IMG/VR virus record: IMGVR_UViG_3300042446_000607
Span: 1-27,518 of that record
Direction: 5' to 3' (one strand)
Source of the DNA: a virus
Length of the DNA stretch: 27,518 nucleotides
Shown: positions 7,881 through 15,389 of the stretch, in pieces
How positions within the stretch are numbered: the first letter of the stretch is position 1
Layout: each line of letters begins with the position of its first letter
Notes under the pieces: model-generated
The model's database searches: none
The model's input: the letters and a program-made list of their open reading frames with translations, nothing else
Told to the model about the DNA's origin: nothing
Program-made: the position numbers and the translations under genes

Positions 7881-8420
7881 ATGTTTGTACAAAAAATTAA
7901 ACTAGACTATAATTTTGGTATTTTTCTAAATGCCGACTATACCACACACGAAGATACCTGTATCAAACATCAGGTGACCGAAATGGCTGACATCTATGCA
8001 TCCTATGGTGGATTGCCAAAAAGTTACTGTTATGAAAATACTAAAATTAATCAACTTTGGTGGACTCCGGATCAGATAGACTTTATAGAAATTGGTCAAC
8101 AGTTAGGTATGGAAATTGTCACTATGTCAAGTATTAGACAACAACCTGGCTGTATAACCACCTTGCACAAAGATACATTCTACCAAATTAAAAAACGATT
8201 TCCTGAACGTACTGAACTAAAAGTCAGAGCCAATGTCTATTTGGAAGATTACAAATTTGGGCAAATGATTCAATACATTTCCCCGGACAATACTTTTGAA
8301 ACCAGTGTTGGTTGGAAACAGGGCGAGGGCTGGATGTGGGATAGTGATATCCAACATCTAAGCTGTAATGCAGGCATGGAAGACAAATATACTCTCCAAA
8401 TTTCAGGCTTTAGGATTTGA
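7881..8420 (+). CDS. Putative 2-oxoglutarate/Fe(II)-dependent oxygenase-like protein
   Basis: A 179-residue protein ending the sugar-type operon, 3 bases after the aminotransferase stop. The C-terminal half looks like a double-stranded beta-helix oxygenase: a His-x-Asp pair at H96/D98 (TTLHKDTF), strands KVRANVYLEDY and MIQYIS, and a distal His at H159 (SDIQHLSCNAG), followed by a YTLQISG strand. This spacing fits the iron-binding H-x-D...H triad and resembles Asp/Asn beta-hydroxylase-like proteins of phages. The 2OG-binding basic residue is not clear. It may hydroxylate a sugar, lipid or base; this is inference from context. Confidence 0.55.
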   Translation: MFVQKIKLDYNFGIFLNADYTTHEDTCIKHQVTEMADIYASYGGLPKSYCYENTKINQLWWTPDQIDFIEIGQQLGMEIVTMSSIRQQPGCITTLHKDTFYQIKKRFPERTELKVRANVYLEDYKFGQMIQYISPDNTFETSVGWKQGEGWMWDSDIQHLSCNAGMEDKYTLQISGFRI

Positions 8421-8445
8421 CTTTTTTAAATAAATCTGTTAAACT
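8417..8445 (+). promoter_or_regulatory. Sigma70-type promoter before folE
   Basis: TTGACT (8417-8422), a 17-base spacer, then TAAACT (8440-8445). The -35 box overlaps the stop codon of the oxygenase-like gene. Transcription would start near 8452, opening a new unit with folE. A late-promoter-like AATAAATA lies just downstream at 8447-8454; it differs from the T4 consensus at the first base. Confidence 0.5.
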
Positions 8446-8457
8446 TAATAAATATTC

Positions 8458-8477
8458 TTGCTACACAAAGGTAGCAA
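8458..8477 (+). promoter_or_regulatory. Leader stem-loop before folE
   Basis: A perfect 7-bp inverted repeat, TTGCTAC and GTAGCAA, around a 6-base loop, a few bases after the predicted transcription start. No T-tract follows, so it is not a terminator. It may stabilise the 5' end of the mRNA or be a protein-binding site. Equivalent 7-bp stems precede groES and ahpC. Confidence 0.5.
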
Positions 8478-8516
8478 ATATCAAAATTTAAAATCCGCGT
8501 AAGGAAGGATATCAAT

Positions 8517-9200
8517 ATGTCATACAACAAAACAAAATGCGACCCTGAATTGGGTCTACTAGTACACAAACACTTGGTCAAGTGTGGTGTAGAAACTCCT
8601 ACATTTCAACATGCAGTTGATCGTAAAGATAAAATTGAGTTAATCGAAAAAGACTTTAAACATATCATGGAAGTGTTGGGTTTAGACCTTAGTGATGATA
8701 GTCTAATGGATACACCAAAGCGTGTGGCCAAGATGTATGTTAATGAAATCTTCTGGGGTCTTGACTATGAAGCGTTTCCAAAATGTACTACAGTTGACAA
8801 CAAGATGAAATACGATGAAATGGTTATTGAACGTAATGTCAACGTACAAAGCAATTGCGAACATCACTTTGTTGTGATTGATGGTGTAGCAACTGTGGGT
8901 TACATTCCCAAACAAAAAGTCTTGGGCTTATCTAAGATCAATCGTGTTGTTGAATACTTTAGCAAACGTCCACAAATTCAAGAGCGTCTGACAGAACAGG
9001 TATATCATGCTCTACAATACATTCTTGACACTGATGATATTGCGGTGGTAGTCGATGCTCAACACTATTGTGTAAAGAGTCGCGGCGTAGAGGACACAGG
9101 ATCGTCAACAGTTACTAGCAAACTTGGCGGAGTATTCAAGAGTGATCCATCAGTTCGTAACGAGTTTATGAATATTGTTAATGCGTGTAAAAGAAATTAA
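8517..9200 (+). CDS. folE: GTP cyclohydrolase I
   Basis: A 227-residue GTP cyclohydrolase I of normal length. Zinc ligands are C114, H117 (in SNCEHHF) and C185, each offset by four from the E. coli enzyme. The conserved blocks GYIPKQKVLGLSKINRVVEY and RPQIQERLTEQ follow, then AVVVDAQHYCVKSRGV. It converts GTP to 7,8-dihydroneopterin triphosphate, the first step of folate and of queuosine/7-deazaguanine synthesis. A QueD-like gene at 9978 and a QueE-like gene at 13235 favour the deazaguanine route. The gene has its own promoter, leader hairpin and an AAGGAAGG ribosome site. Confidence 0.95.
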   Translation: MSYNKTKCDPELGLLVHKHLVKCGVETPTFQHAVDRKDKIELIEKDFKHIMEVLGLDLSDDSLMDTPKRVAKMYVNEIFWGLDYEAFPKCTTVDNKMKYDEMVIERNVNVQSNCEHHFVVIDGVATVGYIPKQKVLGLSKINRVVEYFSKRPQIQERLTEQVYHALQYILDTDDIAVVVDAQHYCVKSRGVEDTGSSTVTSKLGGVFKSDPSVRNEFMNIVNACKRN

Positions 9201-9203
9201 TAT

Positions 9204-9896
9204 ATGAATAACGTAAACGAATACAATGTATCCAAATTTAAAGAAGAGTTTCTGAATACAGATTTATACCGGACTCTCGAAAAAGACTTTGACCATTTAG
9301 TCTGGACCAAACACTGGCCGTATCAAAAACATGCAAGTACTCCTAGACAAATGTGGGGAGATCGGCTACGAGAGACTTATTTTTCTCTAACACCTTTTTA
9401 TTATCTAAAACCATTGTTGGAAAAATCTCCGGACACAATATATGATATAGGATGTGGCTGGAATATTTTTAAAAAATATATACCTAATATTGTTGGTGTA
9501 GATTTCAATGATGACTATCGAGACATTGATGATCAATTTGATGATGAATATGTTAAAAATCATCAACAATATTTTGAATCAGTATTTTCAATTTGTGCCT
9601 TGCATTTTTGTTCATTAACTAAATTTGAGAATCAAATACAACAATTTGTTTCAATGATCAAACCTGGCGGGCGAGGATATCTGGCATTAAATTTTCAAAG
9701 ATTCACTGACTTTACAAGTGAAACTGATTTAATTAAACTTTTTAACACAGCAAAGCCCAACGGTGCAATGTACAATCAGTTTATCCGTGATGCGTTATCA
9801 AATATAGATTGTAATTATTTGATTGTGGACGTTGACATTAGCACTCACAATGAACAAATGGACGGAAATATTCGTATTGTGGTAGAAGCCAAGTAG
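9204..9896 (+). CDS. Class I SAM-dependent methyltransferase-like protein
   Basis: A 230-residue protein starting 3 bases after folE. The SAM-binding motif I is visible as IYDIGCGWNIFKKY (about residue 78), followed by the acidic strand end IVGVDFNDDY (motif II). A later SVFSICALHF strand and MIKPGGRGYLAL (about 152) match motifs IV and V of Rossmann methyltransferases. The N-terminal 75 residues carry aromatic residues typical of a substrate-binding cap. The substrate is unknown: small molecule, sugar or deazaguanine are all possible. Overall divergence from standard families is strong. Confidence 0.7.
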   Translation: MNNVNEYNVSKFKEEFLNTDLYRTLEKDFDHLVWTKHWPYQKHASTPRQMWGDRLRETYFSLTPFYYLKPLLEKSPDTIYDIGCGWNIFKKYIPNIVGVDFNDDYRDIDDQFDDEYVKNHQQYFESVFSICALHFCSLTKFENQIQQFVSMIKPGGRGYLALNFQRFTDFTSETDLIKLFNTAKPNGAMYNQFIRDALSNIDCNYLIVDVDISTHNEQMDGNIRIVVEAK

Positions 9897-9930
9897 TCAA
9901 GCTTCAGCGGTCTTTAGAGCATCATCCCGC

Positions 9931-9959
9931 TATACAAATTCTGCTGTCTATGCTATAAT
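9931..9959 (+). promoter_or_regulatory. Extended -10 promoter before the QueD-like gene
   Basis: TATACA (9931-9936, weak -35), a 17-base spacer and TATAAT (9954-9959) preceded by TG-C, giving the extended -10 form TGCTATAAT. It lies in the 81-base gap before 9978, and an AGGAG ribosome site follows at 9966-9970. Confidence 0.6.
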
Positions 9960-9977
9960 TTAACATAGGAGAAAAGC

Positions 9978-10511
9978 ATGTCAGACAATTTTAACGCAGT
10001 AGTCGAGCAAAAGTATCGTCCGGTGACCTACAAGTTTACCAGTACCAAAGAGTACATTGATGCATTTCCGTGTGCCTACCGACAGTGGAGAGCCGACAGT
10101 CATTGTAACTTGAATCATGGTTACTCGTTTAGTATGAAGTTTTACTTTGGTACCAACCACCTTGACGTCCGCAACTGGGCCGCTGACTATGGTGGTCTCA
10201 AAGAACTTAAAAAGATTTTAGAAGATCAATTTGATCACACAACCTTGGTCAGTGCCGATGATCCGGAACTAGAATTCTACAAAGAAATGGAACGTCGTAA
10301 ACTGGCCAAGCTCACAATCTTGCCCCGAGTTGGATGTGAATCACTTGCAGACATGCTGTACAAGTATGTGAACGGTGTTTACATTCCTGACTTTTGGGGA
10401 GAGTACGAAGCAAGTCGTTTATGGTGCTACCGAGTGGAAGTGCGTGAAACACAAGCAAACATGGCTTTTAGAGAAGGCCATAGAGAATGGAACGAGGATT
10501 TATTTGAATGA
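9978..10511 (+). CDS. queD: QueD-like 6-carboxytetrahydropterin synthase (PTPS family)
   Basis: A 177-residue PTPS/QueD-family protein. Recognisable parts are SHCNLNHGYSFSMKF (42-55) with the putative catalytic C43, the DVRNWAADYGGLK segment (63-75) equivalent to 'D-x-G-x-x-x-D-F-x-x-L-K', FDHTTL (85-90) with the Asp-His pair, a Cys-Glu (C120/E121) for the pterin-binding Glu, and VEVRETQANMAF at 153-164. QueD makes 6-carboxytetrahydropterin from dihydroneopterin triphosphate, the step after FolE. Some canonical zinc His positions read Tyr here (Y34, Y49), leaving H42 and H47, so metal ligation is unusual. It has its own promoter and overlaps the next gene by 4 bases. Confidence 0.8.
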   Translation: MSDNFNAVVEQKYRPVTYKFTSTKEYIDAFPCAYRQWRADSHCNLNHGYSFSMKFYFGTNHLDVRNWAADYGGLKELKKILEDQFDHTTLVSADDPELEFYKEMERRKLAKLTILPRVGCESLADMLYKYVNGVYIPDFWGEYEASRLWCYRVEVRETQANMAFREGHREWNEDLFE

Positions 10512-11350
10512 AATTAATTGAAATACCAGCTTTAATTTTAGAGCCAAAATATGATGTGGCTGTATTATTACCCACACGAGGACGCACAACTGCATTGCTC
10601 GATAGTCTAAACAGCCTGATTGACCACGCCGATGATGTAAAATCAATACAAATTTTACTGGGCATGGATGATGATGACACAGAGTCTATTGAGTGGGCGG
10701 CAAAAAATATTTTTAAAGATTTTGACAGTCGAGGTATTTCAACGTCAATATTGGAATTTAAACCGGTTGGCTACACTCGCTTGAATGAATATGTAACAGC
10801 ACTGGCTAAAAAAAGCAATGCACGTTGGTTAATGTTCTGGAACGACGATGCACTCATGCAAACACAGGGCTGGGACAGTCGAATAAAAGAGCACACCGGT
10901 AAGTTTCGTGTGTTGAGAATGCCCACACACAATGAACACCCTTATGCTGTATTTCCAATTGTGCCAAGAGATTGGTTAATGTTATTTGATTATCTAAGCG
11001 CACATCAACTTTCCGACGCATGGATTAGTCAGATTGCCTATATATTGAATATCATGGAAACTATTTCCGTTGATGTACTACACGATCGACACGACCTAAC
11101 CGGTAATAATAACGACGAAACTTTTCAGAATAGAATTATGTACGAGGGTCGGCCTGAAGATCCTAGAGACTTTAATCACTTTGACCATCGACGTCAACGC
11201 TTTTTAGATGCTAGTCGAATTGCTTGGTTTATGCATGCTCGAGGTGAAGATGTTAGTTGGTTTATGAATGTACTGGCAAACAAACAAGACCCGTGGGTTA
11301 GAATGCTTGATGAGTTTGACCCAAATAAACAAATGGCAAAATTTAATTAA
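10508..11350 (+). CDS. GT-A-type (family 2-like) glycosyltransferase
   Basis: A 280-residue protein starting in an ATGA overlap. VAVLLPTRGRTTALLDSLNS near residue 17 is the nucleotide-binding start of a GT-A fold, a DDDD run appears near 55, and MFWNDDALMQ near 115 resembles the metal-binding D-x-D region. FRVLRMP and LSDAWISQ later fit acceptor-side motifs. It probably transfers a sugar from an NDP donor; the acceptor is unknown. There are no membrane segments. Similar cytoplasmic GT2-like proteins are common in T4-like phages, where they may decorate DNA or virion proteins. Confidence 0.65.
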   Translation: MKLIEIPALILEPKYDVAVLLPTRGRTTALLDSLNSLIDHADDVKSIQILLGMDDDDTESIEWAAKNIFKDFDSRGISTSILEFKPVGYTRLNEYVTALAKKSNARWLMFWNDDALMQTQGWDSRIKEHTGKFRVLRMPTHNEHPYAVFPIVPRDWLMLFDYLSAHQLSDAWISQIAYILNIMETISVDVLHDRHDLTGNNNDETFQNRIMYEGRPEDPRDFNHFDHRRQRFLDASRIAWFMHARGEDVSWFMNVLANKQDPWVRMLDEFDPNKQMAKFN

Positions 11351-11352
11351 TT

Positions 11353-12123
11353 ATGGACTTACAAAAAAGAATTCTTGACTACTGGAACACACAACCATGT
11401 AATGTTGGGCACAGTAGTGCTACCATTGGCTCTGAACAGTACTTTGACGAAGTAACAAGCAAACGATATCGTGCTGAACCACACATCCTTGATTTTGCTG
11501 GATTTCACAGTTGGCGAGGTAAACGTGTATTAGAAATTGGATGTGGTATTGGCACGGATGCTGAACAGTTTGCTCGTCACGGTGCCGAATACGTGGGCAT
11601 TGATTTGTCAGATGCCAGTTTAGATTTGTGCAAGCAAAGATTCAATGTCTATGACCTCGAAGGTGAGTTTTACAATATTGACATCACTGACCGCAAAGTG
11701 TTAGACTTAGGACAATTTGATTTGGTCTACAGCTACGGAGTCCTGCATCATTACCCAGGCATGCAAGATCATATTAAAACTGTTGCCAGTTTGTTAACAC
11801 CCGACGGCGAGTTTAGATTTATGGTCTATGCCAAAAACTCCTGGAAGTATGCTATGATTCGAAAAGGTCTAGATCAATTTGAAGCTCAGGCAAATTGTCC
11901 TTATGCAGAAGCATATACTTCAGAAGAAATACACGAGTTGCTAAAAGAAGATTTCGATGTGTTACGCTTACGACAAAGTCATTGCTTTATGTATAATGTA
12001 GAAAAATACAAGCAGGGTATTTTTGAACTTGAGCCGTGGTTTGAAGCAATGCCCGAATTAATGAGAGAAGCAGTTAAAGAATATTTAGGCTGGCATCTTT
12101 TGGTAAAAGCAAAGAAGTTATGA
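11353..12123 (+). CDS. Class I SAM-dependent methyltransferase
   Basis: A 256-residue methyltransferase with a clear SAM-binding core: VLEIGCGIGTDAEQFARHG (about 57-75, motif I), YVGIDLSDASLDLCKQRF (motif II), FDLVYSYGVLHHYPG (motif IV, near 122) and LLTPDGEFRFMVYAK (motif V). The first 50 residues (YWNTQPCNVGHSS and a YF-x-x-VTSKRY segment) resemble the N-terminus of methyltransferases that act on small molecules or sugars. The target is not identifiable. It follows the glycosyltransferase by 2 bases and overlaps MazG. Confidence 0.85.
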   Translation: MDLQKRILDYWNTQPCNVGHSSATIGSEQYFDEVTSKRYRAEPHILDFAGFHSWRGKRVLEIGCGIGTDAEQFARHGAEYVGIDLSDASLDLCKQRFNVYDLEGEFYNIDITDRKVLDLGQFDLVYSYGVLHHYPGMQDHIKTVASLLTPDGEFRFMVYAKNSWKYAMIRKGLDQFEAQANCPYAEAYTSEEIHELLKEDFDVLRLRQSHCFMYNVEKYKQGIFELEPWFEAMPELMREAVKEYLGWHLLVKAKKL

Positions 12124-12398
12124 ACTCAAAAATAAACGAAGTGATGGATATCCTCCAGGAAGAGTGTGCTGAGGTTATACAAATTGTAAGCAAGATACGT
12201 AGATTTGGCATAGATGAAATTCATCTGAAACGTGGAATGTCCAATAGAGAAATGTTGTGCGAAGAAGTAGGCGATGTACTGTGCATGGTTGAATTGCTTA
12301 GAGAACTTAAAATTATTGATGATGCTAGTATACAAGCCGCTGTTCAAAATAAAAGAAAAAAGTTACAGCAGTGGTCAACCATATATGAAAGCCAGTGA
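12120..12398 (+). CDS. MazG-like NTP pyrophosphohydrolase (92 aa)
   Basis: A small all-helical MazG-superfamily protein. The metal-binding pattern is visible as E-E-C-A-E (residues 14-18) on the first helix and E-E-V-G-D (about 43-47) on the second, the E-x-x-E...E-x-x-D arrangement of these enzymes. They hydrolyse NTPs or dNTPs to the monophosphate, cleaning altered nucleotides or lowering (p)ppGpp; phages often carry one. A second, different MazG-type gene is at 17521. It starts in a TATGA overlap and itself overlaps the radical SAM gene by 14 bases. Confidence 0.8.
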   Translation: MNSKINEVMDILQEECAEVIQIVSKIRRFGIDEIHLKRGMSNREMLCEEVGDVLCMVELLRELKIIDDASIQAAVQNKRKKLQQWSTIYESQ

Positions 12399-13233
12399 CA
12401 TCAAATGGCTTCATGTTGAAGCTAGTTCAAAATGCAATGCTTGGTGTCCGGCTTGTCCCAGAAACAACAATGGATATGGATTGAAGCCAGGACTGGTTGA
12501 ACAAGATCTTGAAACTGATCGGTTAGCTGATATTCTAAATCAACTGCCAATGTTGGACGGCATACAATTTTGCGGAAACTACGGTGATCCAGTGATAGCT
12601 CACAATTTTATTGAATTGATTAAACTTGCTAAACGTCACACTCAAAAAATACAAATACATACCAACGGTAGCTTAAGAACTACTGCATGGTGGAAAGATT
12701 TAGCAAATTTATTAACTGACATCAATCATGACGTTTGGTTTGGTATAGATGGGCTAAAAGGTGTACACGAAATATATCGGCAAGGCACAGACTATAACAA
12801 AGTAATTGAAAATGCCAAGGCATTTATATCAGCTGGTGGAACAGCAACATGGCAATTTATACCATATGCACACAACGAACATCAGGTTAAAGATTGTATA
12901 CGCACTAGCCAAAAACTAGGATTTAAACATTTTAAATTGGTTAAATTATATCGCAATCGTCAATTGGCCAAAAATTATAGAACTGGAGAGGAATTTGATC
13001 TTTTACCACCGGTGGAATTTCAACATCTGATACGTATGCCAAAAATATCAACTGTGGTTGATCCAAAAAATTGTATACATTTATTGCCGCCTTCGATGTA
13101 TCTAGCCGCATCAGGAAAACTGAGTACATGTTGTTTTTTTGCTCCAGTAGAAAAATTTGACAGCATTGACGAATTACTGTATAATAAACTAGATCTAACA
13201 CACAATCAGTGTTTGATATCATGTGGAACATAA
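12385..13233 (+). CDS. Radical SAM protein with SPASM-like C-terminus
   Basis: ATG 12385 is the best start because the N-terminus MKASDIKWLHVEASSKCNAW then begins directly at the first barrel strand; an upstream open extension lies inside mazG. The 4Fe-4S motif is C17-x3-C21-x2-C24. FCGNYGDPV (about 52) corresponds to the SAM-binding 'GGEP-like' region and IQIHTNGS to the next strand. Late Cys residues (C-I-H-L and T-C-C-F-F, and one at the C-terminus) suggest an auxiliary SPASM/Twitch cluster. Such enzymes modify peptides or small molecules; no precursor peptide is visible beside it. 282 residues. Confidence 0.8.
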   Translation: MKASDIKWLHVEASSKCNAWCPACPRNNNGYGLKPGLVEQDLETDRLADILNQLPMLDGIQFCGNYGDPVIAHNFIELIKLAKRHTQKIQIHTNGSLRTTAWWKDLANLLTDINHDVWFGIDGLKGVHEIYRQGTDYNKVIENAKAFISAGGTATWQFIPYAHNEHQVKDCIRTSQKLGFKHFKLVKLYRNRQLAKNYRTGEEFDLLPPVEFQHLIRMPKISTVVDPKNCIHLLPPSMYLAASGKLSTCCFFAPVEKFDSIDELLYNKLDLTHNQCLISCGT

Positions 13234-13234
13234 T

Positions 13235-14116
13235 ATGAAAATAAAAGTAAGCGAACTGTTTTACTCCGCACAAGGTGAAGGACGCTTTGTTGGTGTACCC
13301 AGTGTTTTTTTACGCACATTTGGCTGTAACTTTAAATGTGCAGGATTTGGTATGCCCCCAGGGGAAGTGAGTCATGAAGCCACTGACATTGCGGCAACTC
13401 ACAAATTGATCCAGCCTTTTAAAAAGTTTGAAGACTTGCCATTGGTCAATACCGGCTGTGACAGTTATGCCAGCTGGCATCCGGACTTTAAAGACCTAAG
13501 TCCAACTATTGATAACAATAAGCTGGTAGATCAAATGTTGGCATTGACACCCAATCACAAATGGGTACAAGACAATGGTAATGATGTACATTTGGTTATC
13601 ACAGGTGGTGAGCCGTTGTTGGGATGGCAACGTGCATATGAAGAATTAATTAGTAACCCAAACATGGGAGATTTGCGTAACATTACATTTGAAACCAATG
13701 GTACTCAAAAATTGCAACCCAGTTTTAAAGATTTCATGCACGAATGGCAACGAGCTCCATTGGGCGGCAAGAAAGATCGCGAAATTACATTTTCAGTCAG
13801 TGCCAAGCTCAGTGCCAGCGGTGAGAGTTGGGAGGAAGCAATCTGTCCTGACATTGTTGCCAGCTATCAAGCACTAGGCACAGTATATCTCAAATTTGTT
13901 GTTGAAACCAACGAACATTTTGCAGAAGTAGAACGTGCAGTTAAAGAATTTAGAGCAGGTGGATTTACCGGTGTTGTTTACGTTATGCCACAGGGTGGTG
14001 TGGTTACTCCTTATGCGCAGAATCGTGTTCGTGTGGCAGACTGGGCATGCAGTCGTGGTTATTACTACAGTCCAAGACTACACGTTGACCTATGGGGCAA
14101 CGGATGGGGGAAATAA
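13235..14116 (+). CDS. queE: QueE-like 7-carboxy-7-deazaguanine synthase (radical SAM), with insertion
   Basis: Starting at ATG 13235 (a GTG four codons upstream is in the previous gene) the product is 293 residues. SELFYSAQGEGRFVGVPSVF (6-25) is the QueE N-terminal signature, and VITGGEPLLGW the SAM-binding motif; FETNGTQ follows. The cluster ligands are C31 and C35 (GCNFKC), but the third Cys is C75 in GCDSYASW, about 39 residues later, where ordinary QueE has C-x3-C-x2-C followed by D-T/S-x-Y-A. QueE converts carboxytetrahydropterin to 7-carboxy-7-deazaguanine. With FolE and QueD here this gives three consecutive steps; QueC is not seen in the window. Confidence 0.85.
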   Translation: MKIKVSELFYSAQGEGRFVGVPSVFLRTFGCNFKCAGFGMPPGEVSHEATDIAATHKLIQPFKKFEDLPLVNTGCDSYASWHPDFKDLSPTIDNNKLVDQMLALTPNHKWVQDNGNDVHLVITGGEPLLGWQRAYEELISNPNMGDLRNITFETNGTQKLQPSFKDFMHEWQRAPLGGKKDREITFSVSAKLSASGESWEEAICPDIVASYQALGTVYLKFVVETNEHFAEVERAVKEFRAGGFTGVVYVMPQGGVVTPYAQNRVRVADWACSRGYYYSPRLHVDLWGNGWGK

Positions 14117-14117
14117 A

Positions 14118-14381
14118 ATGAATTTTGTTTTAAATTACATTAAGTCTCATGTGCCACAAATGGAAATGATTGGGGTTATCATGCGTATCATTAGTTTTAG
14201 TTTGGTGTCATGGTTAGGCCCGGCTAGTCCGTTTATGTTTGTATGGGTATTCAATACTTTAGATGCTATTCTATTAACATATTGTGCTAGACTAAAGAGA
14301 GATCCAGCATACACGCTGTTAAATGCTTTCTGGATCCTAGTTGGGATCATTGGGATTGCTAGAGCAGGAGGGTGGGCATAA
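14118..14381 (+). CDS. Small multi-pass membrane protein (87 aa)
   Basis: The 87-residue frame from ATG 14118 fits between queE (1 base gap) and the next start. After a short N-terminus it has about three hydrophobic stretches: around residues 18-34, 38-54 and 68-83, the last ending in GIIGIARAGGWA. Between the second and third is a short basic loop, CARLKRDPAY. The layout loosely recalls the last helices of small phage transporter-like proteins, but it is too short for a complete known transporter. Function unknown; inner membrane location inferred. Confidence 0.65.
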   Translation: MNFVLNYIKSHVPQMEMIGVIMRIISFSLVSWLGPASPFMFVWVFNTLDAILLTYCARLKRDPAYTLLNAFWILVGIIGIARAGGWA

Positions 14382-14756
14382 ATGAAACTGTTTGACAAGT
14401 TCTTTAAGAAAAAAACAAAACAACCCGAGCAACCAAAAGAAGCAAAGGCTCCTAAGAAAACAGAAAAAGAGTTAGCTACTGAACGTGGAGAGCCTTATGT
14501 GGCAATACTAGGTTTAGAAATTGATGCCAATAATATGCATCAAGGTGCATTTGACCTTGACTGGAATGAAAAATTTGTAGCCAATCTGCTACGTGCAGGA
14601 TATGCGGGAAAAACAGATGCTGACATAGTCGACCAATGGTTCCAAAATGTCTGCAGACATGTGGTGATGGAAACATGGGAACAAGAGCAGGCAATGAATC
14701 CCAATACATACACCAGAGAACGAGACCTAGGCGGCGGAAGAAAAGAAATTTCATGA
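14382..14756 (+). CDS. Conserved hypothetical phage protein with basic N-terminus (124 aa)
   Basis: Starts immediately after the preceding TAA. The first 33 residues are Lys/Pro/Ala-rich and disordered (KLFDKFFKKKTKQPEQ), followed by a compact acidic domain: ELATERGEPYVAILGLEID, then GAFDLDWNEKFVANLLRAGY, GKTDADIVDQWFQNVCRHVV and an E-rich helix. I recall proteins with the same 'FDLDWN-x-KFV' and 'W-F-x-x-VCR' blocks in many T4-like aquatic phages, all unnamed (memory, not a search). The Lys-rich tail may bind nucleic acid. Its TGA overlaps the next ATG. Confidence 0.7.
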   Translation: MKLFDKFFKKKTKQPEQPKEAKAPKKTEKELATERGEPYVAILGLEIDANNMHQGAFDLDWNEKFVANLLRAGYAGKTDADIVDQWFQNVCRHVVMETWEQEQAMNPNTYTRERDLGGGRKEIS

Positions 14757-15238
14757 TTTTCAATCACATTAAACAACTCAAAGCAGACGGTAAAAAAATT
14801 GGCATCACGTTCTCGACCTTTGACATGCTACACGCAGGGCATATTGCCATGCTCAGTGAAGCAAAGAATCACTGCGATTACTTGATATGCGGACTACAAA
14901 CAGACCCTACCATTGATCGTCCTGATACTAAAAATCATCCTGTGCAAAGTATTGTTGAGAGACAAATACAGTTGGCAGCCTGCCGCTATGTAGACGAAGT
15001 TGTGGTGTACCAAACCGAGCAAGATCTAATTGACCTGTTGTTGATCCTGCCACTGGATGTGCGTATCTTGGGTGTAGAATATGCTGAGAAAGAGTTCTCA
15101 GGACAAGGCGAATGCTATGACAGAGGCATTGAAATTGTGTTTAACAAACGTGATCATAGTTTCAGTAGTTCGAGTTTAAGGAAGCGGGTAGTTCACGCAG
15201 AAACATTTAAGGTATTAAAAGATGGAAATCCAACCTAA
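14753..15238 (+). CDS. Cytidylyltransferase-like nucleotidyltransferase
   Basis: A 161-residue nucleotidyltransferase of the HxGH superfamily, starting in an ATGA overlap. FSTFDMLHAGHIAML (about 20-34) contains the H27-x-x-H30 signature, and SFSSSSLRKRV near the C-terminus is equivalent to the I-S-T-T-x-x-R-x-R signature that binds the nucleotide phosphates. Members activate phosphorylated alcohols or sugars as CDP- or ADP-derivatives (for example glycerol-3-phosphate cytidylyltransferase or HldE-type ADP-heptose synthase). The exact substrate is unclear. With nearby glycosyltransferases and an SGNH protein it fits glycan or polyol-phosphate decoration. Confidence 0.8.
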   Translation: MIFNHIKQLKADGKKIGITFSTFDMLHAGHIAMLSEAKNHCDYLICGLQTDPTIDRPDTKNHPVQSIVERQIQLAACRYVDEVVVYQTEQDLIDLLLILPLDVRILGVEYAEKEFSGQGECYDRGIEIVFNKRDHSFSSSSLRKRVVHAETFKVLKDGNPT

Positions 15239-15389
15239 AGACACAAGCAAGGGACATTTTTATGTTAGCCTTGTCAAAAGTGTGTTACGCATTACAGCAG
15301 GTGGTGCGTTAATTTCCGGCTTTATAGTACATGCTGGTGTATTGTTAATTGTAGCCGAAGTGCTTGGCATTGTTGAGGAACTGGTGTGA
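15222..15389 (+). CDS. Small membrane protein (55 aa)
   Basis: A 55-residue gene whose ATG lies inside the end of the cytidylyltransferase gene (17-base overlap) and whose TGA overlaps the next GTG start. The N-terminus is polar (MEIQPKDTSKGHFYVSLVKS), followed by a hydrophobic segment, about residues 22-50, with one His in the middle, enough for one or two membrane helices. The 'KGHFYVSLVKS-x-x-R' opening is familiar from small proteins of T4-like phages (memory). Function unknown. Confidence 0.6.
   Translation: MEIQPKDTSKGHFYVSLVKSVLRITAGGALISGFIVHAGVLLIVAEVLGIVEELV

Noticed and set aside
8452-8516. Possible preQ1 riboswitch in the folE leader
   Set aside because: The leader has a GCTACAC segment and an A-rich tail that loosely recall preQ1-I, but the required pseudoknot pairing between loop and tail is not present. 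It is a simple 7-bp stem-loop.
12274-12384. Longer N-terminus for the radical SAM/SPASM-like protein
   Set aside because: It is fully inside mazG, and the family core begins just after ATG 12385.
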